From Vibrio breoganii (GTDB taxonomy: Bacteria; Pseudomonadota; Gammaproteobacteria; Enterobacterales; Vibrionaceae), in assembly GCF_001677275.1 (NCBI RefSeq), contig NZ_CP016177.1, forward strand, positions 744,001 through 808,000: a stretch of DNA of 64,000 nt, read 5' to 3'. The notes beneath the pieces are model-generated. The model was not told where the DNA came from and made no database searches. It saw only the letters and a program-made list of their open reading frames with translations. A program made the position numbers and the translations under genes. Positions 43,206 through 51,664 of this stretch are shown here, piece after piece (positions within the stretch are counted from its first letter, which is position 1; the number at the start of each line of letters is the position of its first letter).

Positions 43206-44905
43206 GTCGGCTGTCCCTTGATGGCTTATCTCAAGCACAAGTAAACCGGGTTTGGTCGGCAGTTTTACTTGAAGAAGCGACCCGCTTTGGCGCCAAGCAT
43301 GTGTGCATTGCGCCAGGTTCGCGCTCCACACCGCTAGCCTTAGAGTCCATCCAACAAGACAATCTCACTCTGCATACTCATTTTGATGAGCGCGGCTTAG
43401 GCTATTTTGCATTGGGCCTTGCTAAGGCAACTCAAACCCCGGTTGTTGTTATTGTCACCTCAGGAACGGCGGTTGCTAACTTACTACCTGCGGTTGTAGA
43501 GGCAAACCTTACCGGCGAAAAACTGATAATAATGACCGCAGATAGGCCAATCGAATTAGTTGGGGTCGGCGCGAACCAAGCGATTGTTCAACAAGGCTTA
43601 TTCTCAACTCATGTCGTTTCTGCGTTAAACCTGCCAAGTCCAAGCGCTTCGGTAAATGTGCGTTGGTTACTTTCTCAGTTTGATGAAGCGCTGTATACAC
43701 AGCGAGAGAAGGGCGGGCCTGTACACATTAATTGCCCGTTTCCTGAACCTCTCTATGTAGAAGATTGCCCTTCGTTGTCACAGATAAAAGATCTGCCTGT
43801 GAATTGGCTCAACTCCCGTGAAACCTTTGTGCAAAAAGAACAGGGTACTCGCTCTAATGCCTTTGTGGAGTTTCTGGATGCTCACAAAGACCACAATGGA
43901 TTAATCATTGTTGGCCGACTGCCTTATGAGCAGTCACTGAAGGTCAAACAACTGGCTCAGCAGTTAGGTTGGCCGCTGTTGTGCGATCCTCAATCAGGTA
44001 TTAGCTCTGAGTGGCAAGGCTATGATGTATGGCTTCATAATGACACGGCAAAAGCTCATTTAGCACAATGTGATTTGGTTATTCAATTTGGCGCTCGGCT
44101 AGTGTCAAAGCGCTTGTTGGCGTTTTTAAAGCAGCGGGTTCTGCAGCCGGACTTTACGGCGTATGCATTGCTCAGCGATGAGGCGGGTTCTTTAAACCCA
44201 GATTATTTGCCAATGCAGCGATTTTCAGCGCAATGGCATATGGATAAACCTCTTTCTTCGCAAAGCCAGAATTGGGCTGACGAATTGACATCCTACTCTG
44301 AGCAGGTTGCCAGCCAGGCTCGTAAGCTATGCCGTAGCGACATTACCGAACTAGAGATAGCGCATCGACTCTCTGAGATCACTGATGGCTATCAACTGTT
44401 CCTTGGTAACAGCCTTGGCGTACGCCTTGTTGATATGGTTTCTCAAAACTTAAATGTCGAAGCCTATTCAAATAGAGGAGCTTCAGGGATTGATGGCATT
44501 ATTGCCACTAGCGCGGGAGTGGTGGCAGGCTCAAGCAAGCCAACTCTAACGTTTATTGGCGATACCTCACTACTGCATGACCTAAATTCTCTGTCATTGA
44601 TAGCGGATAAGGGCTGTATCGTATTGGCACTGAACAATGATGGCGGCGCTATCTTTGATATGTTGCCCGTGGATGAAAACCACAAGCAGCGCTTGTATCA
44701 GATGCCTCATGGCTATCAATTCAAACACGCTGCACACCAGTTTGGTATGCTCTTTGAGCAACCTAAAACCTGGCATGAGCTAGAGCAAGTTGTTGCAGAT
44801 TTCGATGCCTCTGGCTCTCGCTCTGTGCTGATTGAGGTCATCACTCCACCTAATGAGGCCTCCAATCATATAAAAGCGCTAGTTACTGCTTGCAAAGGGC
44901 ACTGA
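43202..44905 (+). CDS. menD: SEPHCHC synthase MenD
   Basis: MenD is a thiamine-diphosphate enzyme that joins isochorismate and 2-oxoglutarate. The 567-residue protein has the catalytic-site stretch Cys-Ile-Ala-Pro-Gly-Ser-Arg-Ser-Thr-Pro-Leu near 36-46 and Asp-Glu-Arg-Gly-Leu-Gly-Tyr-Phe-Ala-Leu-Gly near 64. Thr-Ser-Gly-Thr-Ala-Val-Ala-Asn follows near 90, and the cofactor motif Gly-Asp-Thr-Ser-Leu-Leu-His-Asp then Asn-Asn-Asp-Gly-Gly-Ala-Ile-Phe near 440-480. It overlaps menF by four bases and touches menH. Confidence 0.95.
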   Translation: MSRLSLDGLSQAQVNRVWSAVLLEEATRFGAKHVCIAPGSRSTPLALESIQQDNLTLHTHFDERGLGYFALGLAKATQTPVVVIVTSGTAVANLLPAVVEANLTGEKLIIMTADRPIELVGVGANQAIVQQGLFSTHVVSALNLPSPSASVNVRWLLSQFDEALYTQREKGGPVHINCPFPEPLYVEDCPSLSQIKDLPVNWLNSRETFVQKEQGTRSNAFVEFLDAHKDHNGLIIVGRLPYEQSLKVKQLAQQLGWPLLCDPQSGISSEWQGYDVWLHNDTAKAHLAQCDLVIQFGARLVSKRLLAFLKQRVLQPDFTAYALLSDEAGSLNPDYLPMQRFSAQWHMDKPLSSQSQNWADELTSYSEQVASQARKLCRSDITELEIAHRLSEITDGYQLFLGNSLGVRLVDMVSQNLNVEAYSNRGASGIDGIIATSAGVVAGSSKPTLTFIGDTSLLHDLNSLSLIADKGCIVLALNNDGGAIFDMLPVDENHKQRLYQMPHGYQFKHAAHQFGMLFEQPKTWHELEQVVADFDASGSRSVLIEVITPPNEASNHIKALVTACKGH

Positions 44906-45721
44906 TTGCCCTTGTCTAATAAAACGTCGTCATTATCCCCTCTTAAGGCTGTAACAAGCACACCGACGGTACGCCTAGTCTTTGTACATGGTTTTTTGGG
45001 AAGCAGTGCTGATTGGAAGCCTGTAGCTCAATATCTTCCGGATAGTGTTGATGTGTATGCCTTAGACCTTCCCGGACACGGCAGCGCTAAGCAGATACGT
45101 CCTAAAGATTTCAAGGGTTTCGTCGATGATATAAAGGGACAGCTACGATTCCTGCCTGACGACGGAATTCCTTTGTTCTTAGTAGGGTATTCCCTTGGAG
45201 CGAGATTGCTGATGCATTTGGTTGCCGAGCTTGATGCCGATGAATGTTCCATTGCCGGATTTGTGATCGAGGGCGGAAACTTTGGCCTGCAACAAGAGTC
45301 AGAGTTAGAGTCCCGATGGGAAAATGATTGCCGCTGGATTGCTCGTTTTAGAGAGCACCCCCTCAATGAAGTGCTCAATGATTGGTATCAGCAAGGCGTA
45401 TTTTCGTCACTGACTTTTGAGCAAAGAAAGGGATTGATTGAAGAGCGCTTAAACAACAATGGCAAGGCATTGGCTGAGGTAATGTCGGCGACTTCGCTGG
45501 CTAAACAAGACGACTTATTACCATCACTGCAAAGCTCAAAGCATAATATCTACTATATTGCAGGAGAGAATGACGAGAAGTTTTGTCGGTTGTATGAGTC
45601 TAGCAAGGTTGATTATGAAGTAGTTTCGGGGGCCGGACACAATGCTCATAAGGATCAACCTAGCAAATATGCCAAAAAATTGACTCAGCTCTTATCCCTT
45701 AGAGACACAGACTCGTTATGA
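44906..45721 (+). CDS. menH: SHCHC synthase MenH (alpha/beta hydrolase)
   Basis: MenH eliminates pyruvate from the MenD product. The roughly 271-residue alpha/beta-hydrolase has the oxyanion motif Val-His-Gly-Phe-Leu-Gly-Ser-Ser-Ala-Asp-Trp. Next comes Asp-Leu-Pro-Gly-His-Gly, then the nucleophile elbow Gly-Tyr-Ser-Leu-Gly-Ala-Arg, and the catalytic His lies in Gly-Ala-Gly-His-Asn-Ala-His. The start is uncertain: TTG 44906 directly follows the menD stop, with another TTG two codons on. The roughly 23 residues before the first beta-strand look unconserved. The usual next gene, menB, is absent. Confidence 0.88.
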   Translation: MPLSNKTSSLSPLKAVTSTPTVRLVFVHGFLGSSADWKPVAQYLPDSVDVYALDLPGHGSAKQIRPKDFKGFVDDIKGQLRFLPDDGIPLFLVGYSLGARLLMHLVAELDADECSIAGFVIEGGNFGLQQESELESRWENDCRWIARFREHPLNEVLNDWYQQGVFSSLTFEQRKGLIEERLNNNGKALAEVMSATSLAKQDDLLPSLQSSKHNIYYIAGENDEKFCRLYESSKVDYEVVSGAGHNAHKDQPSKYAKKLTQLLSLRDTDSL

Positions 45722-45730
45722 TGCCCCCCG

Positions 45731-45748
45731 ATTGGTGCTTCCACCAAT
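45731..45748 (+). other. Hairpin between menH and menC, at the place where menB is expected
   Basis: ATTGGTG (45731-45737) pairs perfectly with CACCAAT (45742-45748) across CTTC. The whole menH-menC gap is only 49 nt and shows no remnant of a menB frame that I can recognise. Confidence 0.5.
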
Positions 45749-45770
45749 GTTGGCTTAGGAAACAATAATT

Positions 45771-46766
45771 ATGAGAAAAGCTAATTTGTACCGTTATCAG
45801 TTAGAGATGGATAGCGGTGTTATATTGCGTGAACAACGATTGACCCAACGAGAAGGTTGGGTTGTAGAACTATTTGAAGATGGCCGTGTTGGCCATGGTG
45901 AAGTTGCCCCCCTAGTTGGATTTAGCCATGAAAGCATGGACCAAGCGTTTGTCGAGGTTGTTGCTAGGCTTGAAAAGTGGATTGCAGGTGAGCCCCTAAA
46001 TAGCACCTGTCAGTACCCTTCTGTAGCATTCGGTTTATCTATGGCCGAATATGAATTGAAAGGCTTGCTGGGTGAAGAGGGAAACTATCAAGCGGCACCA
46101 TTGTGCAATGGCGACCCTGACGACTTGATCCCAGCGCTTGATGCGATGCAGGGTGACAAGGTGGCTAAGATCAAAGTGGGCCTGTATGAGCCTATTCGTG
46201 ATGGAATGTTGGTCAGCCTGTTTCTGGAATCAGTGCCTGATTTACAACTTAGGCTTGATGCCAACCGAGCTTGGGATTTGAATAAAGCAAAGCTGTTTGC
46301 AAAAAAAATCAAACCATCACAGCGCTCGCGCATTCAGTACATTGAAGAGCCCTGCCGTGCTCCTGGAGATAGCTTAACCTTCGCTATTGAAACCGGTATT
46401 GCTATTGGTTGGGATGAGACACTGCAAAACGGTGTAATGAACCCAGATTTCCATTTGGAGTCTTTAACCGGTGCGAAAGCCATTGTGATCAAGCCAATGC
46501 TGATTGGCAATATTGAGCGTTGCATTCAGTTGATTGAAAAGGCGCAAGCTGCAGGTCTAATGGCAGTGGTCAGCTCAAGTATCGAATCGAGCTTAGGGCT
46601 CGATCAGTTGGCTCGCTTTGCTCATCAATTTACGCCAATGACCACACCGGGTTTAGATACCTTACAACTGTTTAAAGAGCAGCTTCATACGCCGTGGCCC
46701 GGCAGTGAACTGCCAGTGAGAAGTCTTAGCTCTCAAACCCTAGTTTGGCACCAGAGCGCGGAATAG
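45771..46766 (+). CDS. menC: o-Succinylbenzoate synthase
   Basis: MenC dehydrates SHCHC to o-succinylbenzoate. The 331-residue enolase-superfamily enzyme has Lys-Ile-Lys-Val-Gly-Leu-Tyr near 133. The metal ligands come from Leu-Asp-Ala-Asn-Arg-Ala-Trp (about 161), Ile-Glu-Glu-Pro-Cys (about 190) and Gly-Trp-Asp-Glu-Thr (about 213). The second catalytic Lys lies in Val-Ile-Lys-Pro. The start is ATG 45771, preceded by GCTTAGGAAACAATAATT. menE starts 4 nt after its stop. Confidence 0.93.
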   Translation: MRKANLYRYQLEMDSGVILREQRLTQREGWVVELFEDGRVGHGEVAPLVGFSHESMDQAFVEVVARLEKWIAGEPLNSTCQYPSVAFGLSMAEYELKGLLGEEGNYQAAPLCNGDPDDLIPALDAMQGDKVAKIKVGLYEPIRDGMLVSLFLESVPDLQLRLDANRAWDLNKAKLFAKKIKPSQRSRIQYIEEPCRAPGDSLTFAIETGIAIGWDETLQNGVMNPDFHLESLTGAKAIVIKPMLIGNIERCIQLIEKAQAAGLMAVVSSSIESSLGLDQLARFAHQFTPMTTPGLDTLQLFKEQLHTPWPGSELPVRSLSSQTLVWHQSAE

Positions 46767-46770
46767 CCTT

Positions 46771-48204
46771 TTGTTAGCGCCCAACTTTGAACTTTGCTCA
46801 CCTCTTTCCTATTGGAGCAGATCGCCTGATGGGGAAGGGGGAGGAAAGCCAACTACTGTAAATACGCCTTCACTACAAACCGCCTCTCATAACTATGCTT
46901 GGGATCAGTTAGCAGGCTATGTTGTCAGTGTTCAAAAGCAGTTTTTTTCTCAAGGCCTAGAAAGCGGCGATGTATTATTGGTTGTGACTGCTCACAGTTC
47001 TTTTGAGTGCTTAATGGTTTATCTAGCCGCTTTGGAAAGTGGCATCATTGTGGCTTTTGTACCAGTTCTTCCTCATACGGAACTGATGAAACGAAGTGCA
47101 ATACTAAGCAGTTCGGCATGCTTTATCTGTCCTTCTATCGAAGATCACTCCATTGCGCTTCCAAACACCCTCGTTATTGATTTCTCTGAACCGACAGATA
47201 TGAAGAAACCGCGTTACGGTGAATTTTGTTCATCTAACATTGCGAGTTTGATTTTTACTTCTGGCTCGACGGGTGATCCCAAGGCTGTAGCGCATACGGC
47301 GCAGAGCCACCTTGCTTCTGCTCGCGGGTTAAAAGACGAATTTGGTTTTGATCACACCAGTACTTGGCTTCTATCTTTGCCTCTTTTTCATGTCTCTGGT
47401 CTTGCCATAGTGTGGCGATGGCTACTGAGCGGTTGTTGTCTGCGCTTGAAACAAGGAAAAGGATTGGTTCTTGATGGGGTGACTCATACCTCGATGGTGC
47501 CAACGCAATTGCTGAGGGTGCTAGAAGAAAACAAAAACATTGAGCTGGAGCGGGTGTTGCTTGGCGGAGCCATCATACCGCACCAGTTGGCGAGTTTAGC
47601 TAAGGAGCGAGGAGTTGATACTTGGGCAGGCTACGGCCTTACTGAGATGGCGTCCACGGTGACAGCTAAGCGTGTGGATGAGAATGATACAACAGGCAAA
47701 GTCCTCCCTCATCGACAACTTAAGGTGCAGGACCAACGAATATTTGTTCGTGGAGAGACTTTAGCCGCAGGGTACTGGCGAAAGGGCAAACTGTATCCGC
47801 TTTTGTTAATTGATGGCTGGTTTGATACCAAGGACCTTGGGCAGTGGTGCAATGACGAGTTAGTGATCCTTGGGCGAGCGGACAACCAGTTTATTTCTGG
47901 AGGTGAGAACGTCCATTGTGAAGAGATAGAGAGAGTATTGCTTAAGCACCCCCGTGTCCAACAAGCCTTTATTGTGCCTGTTGCGGATAGGGTCTTCGGG
48001 CATCGACCTGTTGCCGCTCTATCACTTGACGGAACAGAGCTAAGCGCTTCCTTCAAGCTTGAACTTAATACGTTGTGCCAATCTCACTTGCAGGGCTTTA
48101 AACGTCCAATCGCGTATCACACCATACCCGCTCAATTGCTTGGGCAAGGCATTAAGGTCTCTCGGGCACAATTGAGAGACTGGCTTCTTCGCACACGGCA
48201 ATAA
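46771..48204 (+). CDS. menE: o-Succinylbenzoyl-CoA ligase MenE
   Basis: MenE activates o-succinylbenzoate with ATP and CoA. The 477-residue protein belongs to the acyl-adenylate family. The P-loop is Phe-Thr-Ser-Gly-Ser-Thr-Gly-Asp-Pro-Lys near 163. Ala-Gly-Tyr-Gly-Leu-Thr-Glu-Met-Ala-Ser lies near 289, and Asp-Thr-Lys-Asp-Leu-Gly with Gly-Arg-Ala-Asp-Asn-Gln near 350-370. The C-terminal lysine lies in Gly-Ile-Lys-Val-Ser-Arg. TTG 46771 has GGAA 7 nt upstream. Its product is the substrate of MenB, which is missing from this cluster. Confidence 0.93.
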   Translation: MLAPNFELCSPLSYWSRSPDGEGGGKPTTVNTPSLQTASHNYAWDQLAGYVVSVQKQFFSQGLESGDVLLVVTAHSSFECLMVYLAALESGIIVAFVPVLPHTELMKRSAILSSSACFICPSIEDHSIALPNTLVIDFSEPTDMKKPRYGEFCSSNIASLIFTSGSTGDPKAVAHTAQSHLASARGLKDEFGFDHTSTWLLSLPLFHVSGLAIVWRWLLSGCCLRLKQGKGLVLDGVTHTSMVPTQLLRVLEENKNIELERVLLGGAIIPHQLASLAKERGVDTWAGYGLTEMASTVTAKRVDENDTTGKVLPHRQLKVQDQRIFVRGETLAAGYWRKGKLYPLLLIDGWFDTKDLGQWCNDELVILGRADNQFISGGENVHCEEIERVLLKHPRVQQAFIVPVADRVFGHRPVAALSLDGTELSASFKLELNTLCQSHLQGFKRPIAYHTIPAQLLGQGIKVSRAQLRDWLLRTRQ

Positions 48205-48254
48205 TCACCACTTAACATCATTTTGTTATGACTTAGAGCAAAAGGTGATTTTTT
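48203..48254 (+). terminator. Candidate terminator of the men operon
   Basis: AATCACC (48203-48209) pairs with GGTGATT (48244-48250), with an inner TTTTG/CAAAA pairing, followed by TTTT. The loop is long. Confidence 0.6.
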
Positions 48255-48337
48255 AATCTCCTCGCATGGCGTCATAATTCTATTTCAGTAACTAAGGAAT
48301 CGAAGGAAGAACCTCCCTTCGCTAAATGGAATGAATT

Positions 48338-48538
48338 ATGTATGTACTGTGGGCTCTAGTGGCTTTATCCCTTGCTATCGCACTCTTCACTAATGGTCTT
48401 GTCGGCTCAATCGCTGTGGCAATAGGCTTCGTTTTAGTGCTCAGTATTGCTATCAAGTTTGGTCGTACTAATGCCCAAAAAAGCAGTCATCGTATGTTGT
48501 CTCGTGTTAAACCGAGCCACTATGACAAGGTGCTTTAG
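48338..48538 (+). CDS. Small membrane protein of unknown function, 66 residues
   Basis: Two adjacent hydrophobic segments (about 2-18 and 21-41) would form a membrane hairpin. A basic tail follows with Phe-Gly-Arg-Thr, Lys-Ser-Ser-His-Arg and Val-Lys-Pro-Ser-His-Tyr-Asp-Lys. ATG 48338 has GGA 9 nt upstream, and a CGAAGG/CCTTCG hairpin (48301-48321) sits in the leader. I do not recognise the family. It lies between the men terminator and the convergent YeiH-type gene, so it is probably its own transcript. Confidence 0.65.
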   Translation: MYVLWALVALSLAIALFTNGLVGSIAVAIGFVLVLSIAIKFGRTNAQKSSHRMLSRVKPSHYDKVL

Positions 48539-48564
48539 CTTAAAATCAGCTTAAAACCGAATAG

Positions 48565-49488
48565 TTAGTAAAGTAACCAGACCAACGTACCAATAGAAAT
48601 TGCCAGCCATAGCCCTACACCGAATAATAAGGGTTTGAGCCCTGCCTCTTTGACTTGCTCCAACGAGATTGCAGAACCAATCAAGAATAAACATGCGACC
48701 AGTGTTTGCTTAGCGACAGAGAAGGTCATCTGATAAAGGGTCTCAAACTGAGGCAAAAGATCACTGACCACCACCGCTGCAATGTACAGAAATATAAAGG
48801 TTGGGATTTGTAGCTTCTGTTTTCCTTTTCCAAAGTACCATGCACTGCCAAGAGCGACAGGGATGATCCACAATGCGCGAGCAAGTTTCAGGGTGGTTGC
48901 GGTTCTTAGCGCTTCTTCGCCGTATGCGCCAGCAGCACCCACAACCGATGAGGTATCGTGAATAGCAATGGCAGCCCAAACCCCGAAGGTGTGCTGATCT
49001 AGATTCAGAGCATGACCAATGACAGGAAATACGAACAGCGCCACGGAATTAAGAACAAAGACCACTGCGAGCGCTAAGCCAGTTTGATTGGCATTGGCAT
49101 TGATTGCAGGCGAGACTGCGGCAATAGCACTGCCACCACAAATAGCGGTACCACTAGAGATGAGGTAGCCCGTTTTCTTATCTAGGCCTATCTTGATAGC
49201 GATCCAGGTGCCCAGTATCAGCGTAACAAAGATAGTGGTAACGATAAGGCCGATCCCGCTGGAGGTTGCTTTAAACGCTTCAGAAAGGGAAATCCCAAAA
49301 CCGAGTCCAATAATTGAATAGCTCAGCAGCTTTTTGGTCCACTTGGCAAGAGGAACATTGGTTGGAACCCAACCGAGCTGTGAGAGAATTAATCCTAAAA
49401 CGAGGGCTGAAGGAGATTGCAACCACGGAGTGAAGCAAAGGACTAACACCACGAAAAATGGAATATGGGACTTAGAGAACTGCTGCAT
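48565..49488 (-). CDS. YeiH-type (UPF0324) membrane exporter
   Basis: A 307-residue inner-membrane protein with about ten hydrophobic helices. The family is described as putative sulfate exporters, but substrates are largely untested. Characteristic segments are [15 protein letters not shown] near residue 113. [13 protein letters not shown] follows near 172, and [10 protein letters not shown] near 200. The gene is divergent from the Tim44-domain gene with a 243-bp AT-rich gap. No LysR-type regulator adjoins it, unlike E. coli yeiH. Confidence 0.85.
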   Translation of the reverse strand: MQQFSKSHIPFFVVLVLCFTPWLQSPSALVLGLILSQLGWVPTNVPLAKWTKKLLSYSIIGLGFGISLSEAFKATSSGIGLIVTTIFVTLILGTWIAIKIGLDKKTGYLISSGTAICGGSAIAAVSPAINANANQTGLALAVVFVLNSVALFVFPVIGHALNLDQHTFGVWAAIAIHDTSSVVGAAGAYGEEALRTATTLKLARALWIIPVALGSAWYFGKGKQKLQIPTFIFLYIAAVVVSDLLPQFETLYQMTFSVAKQTLVACLFLIGSAISLEQVKEAGLKPLLFGVGLWLAISIGTLVWLLY

Positions 49489-49731
49489 GGATTCGATGTC
49501 TTGGAAATTCAGTCCTTTATGATAACGAGCGCCACTAAATTTCGCGAATTTATGTGCTTTTTAGTACTCAAAGTTCTATACAAAATAACGTATATTCCAT
49601 GTGGTGATTAAAAAGAGTGTGATCCAGTGCGATATTGCAATAAACTTTAACAACTCAATGTCGAAACTAAGTTCAAATATTGAACTCTAATAGGTAATAT
49701 TGAGCGGATTCTTAAAAACAAAAGAGAGAAT

Positions 49732-50607
49732 ATGAAACGCATTTTTTCGATTATGGCTGTATTGCTAGTATCAGTTTCTATGGTGTACGCACCGGTTTCT
49801 GAAGCTAAGCGATTTGGCGGCGGTAAGTCTTTCGGTAAGAGCTTTAAAACAGCACCTGCACCAAAGGCTCAACCTACAAACACTAATTCACTGAACAACA
49901 AGGGCACACAAACTTCTCGCAAGGGTGGTTTAATGGGTGGCTTGATGGGAGGACTACTAGCAGGCGGTCTTCTTGCTGCGTTCTTTGGTGGAGCATTTGA
50001 AGGTATCCAGTTTATGGATATCTTGATCATGGGTTTGATTGCATTCTTTGCATTTAAATTCTTGCGAGGCATGCTGGGCTCGAAAGCCGGTAGCATGAAT
50101 CAGCAACGCGCGGCTTACTCAAACGGCCCACAAGGCAACACTCAGTTCAGACAGGAAGCAGAGCCTCAACCGTTCTCGCAGCCTGCTCCAGGTACTGGAT
50201 TTGGTAGCACTGCGCAATCTGATGTGCCACACAACTACCCGCCGGGTTTCGACCATGCAGCGTTTGTGAACGGCTCACGTGAGCACTACCGCATCCTTCA
50301 GGGCGCATGGAACCATAATGAGCTTGAGACGATTCGTGAATATGTATCGGCAAGTTTGTTCGACGACCTGAAATCTGAGCGAGCTTCACTGCAAGGTGAG
50401 CAACACACTGATGTGATGTTTGTGGATGCTGAAATTGTTCGTGCAGACTACGATGCTAGCAAGGCACAACTTAGCCTGCAGTTCTCTGGCCGTTACCGCG
50501 ACACCATTGAAGGCGTGGAAGAAGATATCAACGATATCTGGCACCTTGAGCGTGACCTGACAGAGCAAAACGCACCTTGGTTGATTGTTGGTATTCAAGC
50601 TAACTAA
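49732..50607 (+). CDS. Tim44-like domain membrane protein
   Basis: A 291-residue protein. A signal-like N-terminus (Lys-Arg-Ile-Phe, cut near Ser-Glu-Ala) is followed by a Gly/Lys/Asn-rich linker with Arg-Phe-Gly-Gly-Gly-Lys-Ser-Phe-Gly-Lys. A Gly/Leu-rich membrane region with repeated Gly-Gly-Leu-Met-Gly-Gly comes next, then a second hydrophobic helix (about 100-115). The C-terminal Tim44-like domain (about 175-290) has Phe-Asp-His-Ala-Ala-Phe-Val-Asn-Gly and ends Ile-Trp-His-Leu-Glu-Arg, then Pro-Trp-Leu-Ile-Val-Gly. Bacterial members are of unknown function, perhaps membrane-associated. It is a single gene with its own terminator. Confidence 0.82.
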   Translation: MKRIFSIMAVLLVSVSMVYAPVSEAKRFGGGKSFGKSFKTAPAPKAQPTNTNSLNNKGTQTSRKGGLMGGLMGGLLAGGLLAAFFGGAFEGIQFMDILIMGLIAFFAFKFLRGMLGSKAGSMNQQRAAYSNGPQGNTQFRQEAEPQPFSQPAPGTGFGSTAQSDVPHNYPPGFDHAAFVNGSREHYRILQGAWNHNELETIREYVSASLFDDLKSERASLQGEQHTDVMFVDAEIVRADYDASKAQLSLQFSGRYRDTIEGVEEDINDIWHLERDLTEQNAPWLIVGIQAN

Positions 50608-50635
50608 TTCCACTGGCGTTAACGTGTTTTCAAAG

Positions 50636-50662
50636 GCCTGAGCTATGCTCAGGCTTTTTTTT
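50636..50662 (+). terminator. Intrinsic terminator of the Tim44-domain gene
   Basis: A perfect 8-bp stem GCCTGAGC-TAT-GCTCAGGC followed by eight T. Confidence 0.93.
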
Positions 50663-50728
50663 CGTCTGGATATAGGGGTTGTTCCATTAGGCTAGTGGAT
50701 GTCAGTGATTGGCTCGGCGTGCGCTAAG

Positions 50729-50799
50729 ATTCCAGCTCAAGGCTGGAATGACGTAAATAGTGGGGCTGGAATGACGGAATTATTTAGGCTGGAATGGCG
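50729..50799. repeat. Short tandem repeat with hairpin, GGCTGGAATGACG unit
   Basis: GGCTGGAATGACG recurs at 50741, 50764 and (with one change) 50787, an exact 23-bp period. The first copy also pairs with an upstream ATTCCAGC (50729-50736) to form an 8-bp stem with a TCAAG loop. The trailing GAATGACG is typical of dispersed intergenic repeats in Vibrio. Confidence 0.75.
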
Positions 50800-50851
50800 A
50801 AAGCAAGAGGGCAGTATGACGCCTTTAACTCCCGTTGCACCACTTCGTCAT

Positions 50852-50879
50852 GCTGGAAGCCACAAGGTGGCTATCCAGC
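50852..50879. repeat. Twelve-pair hairpin next to the 23-bp repeat
   Basis: GCTGGA-AGCCAC (50852-50863) pairs with GTGGCT-A-TCCAGC (50867-50879) around an AAG loop with a single bulged A. It shares the GCTGGA core with the preceding tandem repeat and is preceded by CGTCAT, so it is probably another member of the same family. Confidence 0.65.
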
Positions 50880-50974
50880 CTCTTCGATCCGAACACACTT
50901 CAAATCTTACCTATTTTCCATCCCGCCAATCCTCAACTAACCTTACAGTCTGATTACATCAAGAGGGTATCCAC

Positions 50975-51220
50975 ATGATGGGCTTTATTCTGTTTTTGTT
51001 GATAGGTGCGCTAGCGGGGTGGCTGGCGGGCAACTTTATGAAGGGCGGCGGCTTTGGTTTGGTCGGTAATATTGTGGTCGGTATTCTTGGCGCAATCTTC
51101 GGTGGTGTTATCTTTAAGATCTTGGGCTTGACCGCTGGTGGCCTAGTGGGGTCTTTGGTGATGTCTACTGTAGGTGCGGTGTTGCTACTGTACATTGTTG
51201 GTTTAGTGAAAAAGGCTTAA
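50975..51220 (+). CDS. GlsB/YeaQ/YmgE-family small membrane protein
   Basis: An 81-residue protein of three hydrophobic helices rich in Gly. Motifs are Gly-Ala-Leu-Ala-Gly-Trp-Leu-Ala-Gly near residue 11 and Gly-Asn-Ile-Val-Val-Gly-Ile-Leu-Gly-Ala near 31, the transglycosylase-associated (Transgly_assoc) pattern. The family is stress-linked in several bacteria; the mechanism is unknown. AAGAGGGTATCCAC precedes ATG 50975, fixing the start. Confidence 0.88.
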   Translation: MMGFILFLLIGALAGWLAGNFMKGGGFGLVGNIVVGILGAIFGGVIFKILGLTAGGLVGSLVMSTVGAVLLLYIVGLVKKA

Positions 51221-51311
51221 AGGGCCTTTAGTGCGCCTGCATCGGCAGAACATTTCGATATCACGGTGTAATTGACGTATGATGCGGCAAGATTTTTAGA
51301 AGTAGAGTGCC

Positions 51312-51605
51312 ATGGATACTATCCCAGTTAAGCAAGAGTCTGAGCCCGAAGTCAGTTGTAATACTTGTCGCGCTTGTTGCTGTCGATTAGAAGTAATGAT
51401 CATTACCGATACAGGCGTCCCTGAAGAGCACATAGCAAGGGATAAGTGGGGAGGGGAGACCATGCTTCGTCTAGATGACGGATGGTGCTCCGCGGTGGAT
51501 AGAGAGACCATGATGTGCACGATATATGAAAACCGCCCATGGATTTGCCGCGAATTCGAGATGGGTTCGTATGAGTGTCGCAACGAATGGCAATCGAGAG
51601 ATTAG
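51312..51605 (+). CDS. YkgJ-type Cys-cluster protein
   Basis: A 97-residue cytoplasmic protein with eight Cys. Cys-Asn-Thr-Cys-Arg-Ala-Cys-Cys-Cys near 16-24 is followed by Cys-Ser, then Cys-Thr-Ile-Tyr-Glu-Asn-Arg-Pro-Trp-Ile-Cys-Arg-Glu-Phe near 69-82 and Cys-Arg near 88. This is the zinc- or iron-sulfur-binding CxxCxxCC pattern (UPF0153). Function unknown. It is convergent with pta; a shared 13-bp terminator separates them. Confidence 0.85.
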   Translation: MDTIPVKQESEPEVSCNTCRACCCRLEVMIITDTGVPEEHIARDKWGGETMLRLDDGWCSAVDRETMMCTIYENRPWICREFEMGSYECRNEWQSRD

Positions 51606-51613
51606 CTTCCAAT

Positions 51614-51643
51614 AAAAAGGGTCGGTATAAACCGACCCTTTTT
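51614..51643. terminator. Bidirectional terminator between the Cys-cluster gene and pta
   Basis: A perfect 13-bp stem AAAAAGGGTCGGT/ACCGACCCTTTTT with an ATAA loop works for both converging genes. Confidence 0.95.
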
Positions 51644-51664
51644 CATTTCAGCAAACAGTAAAAA

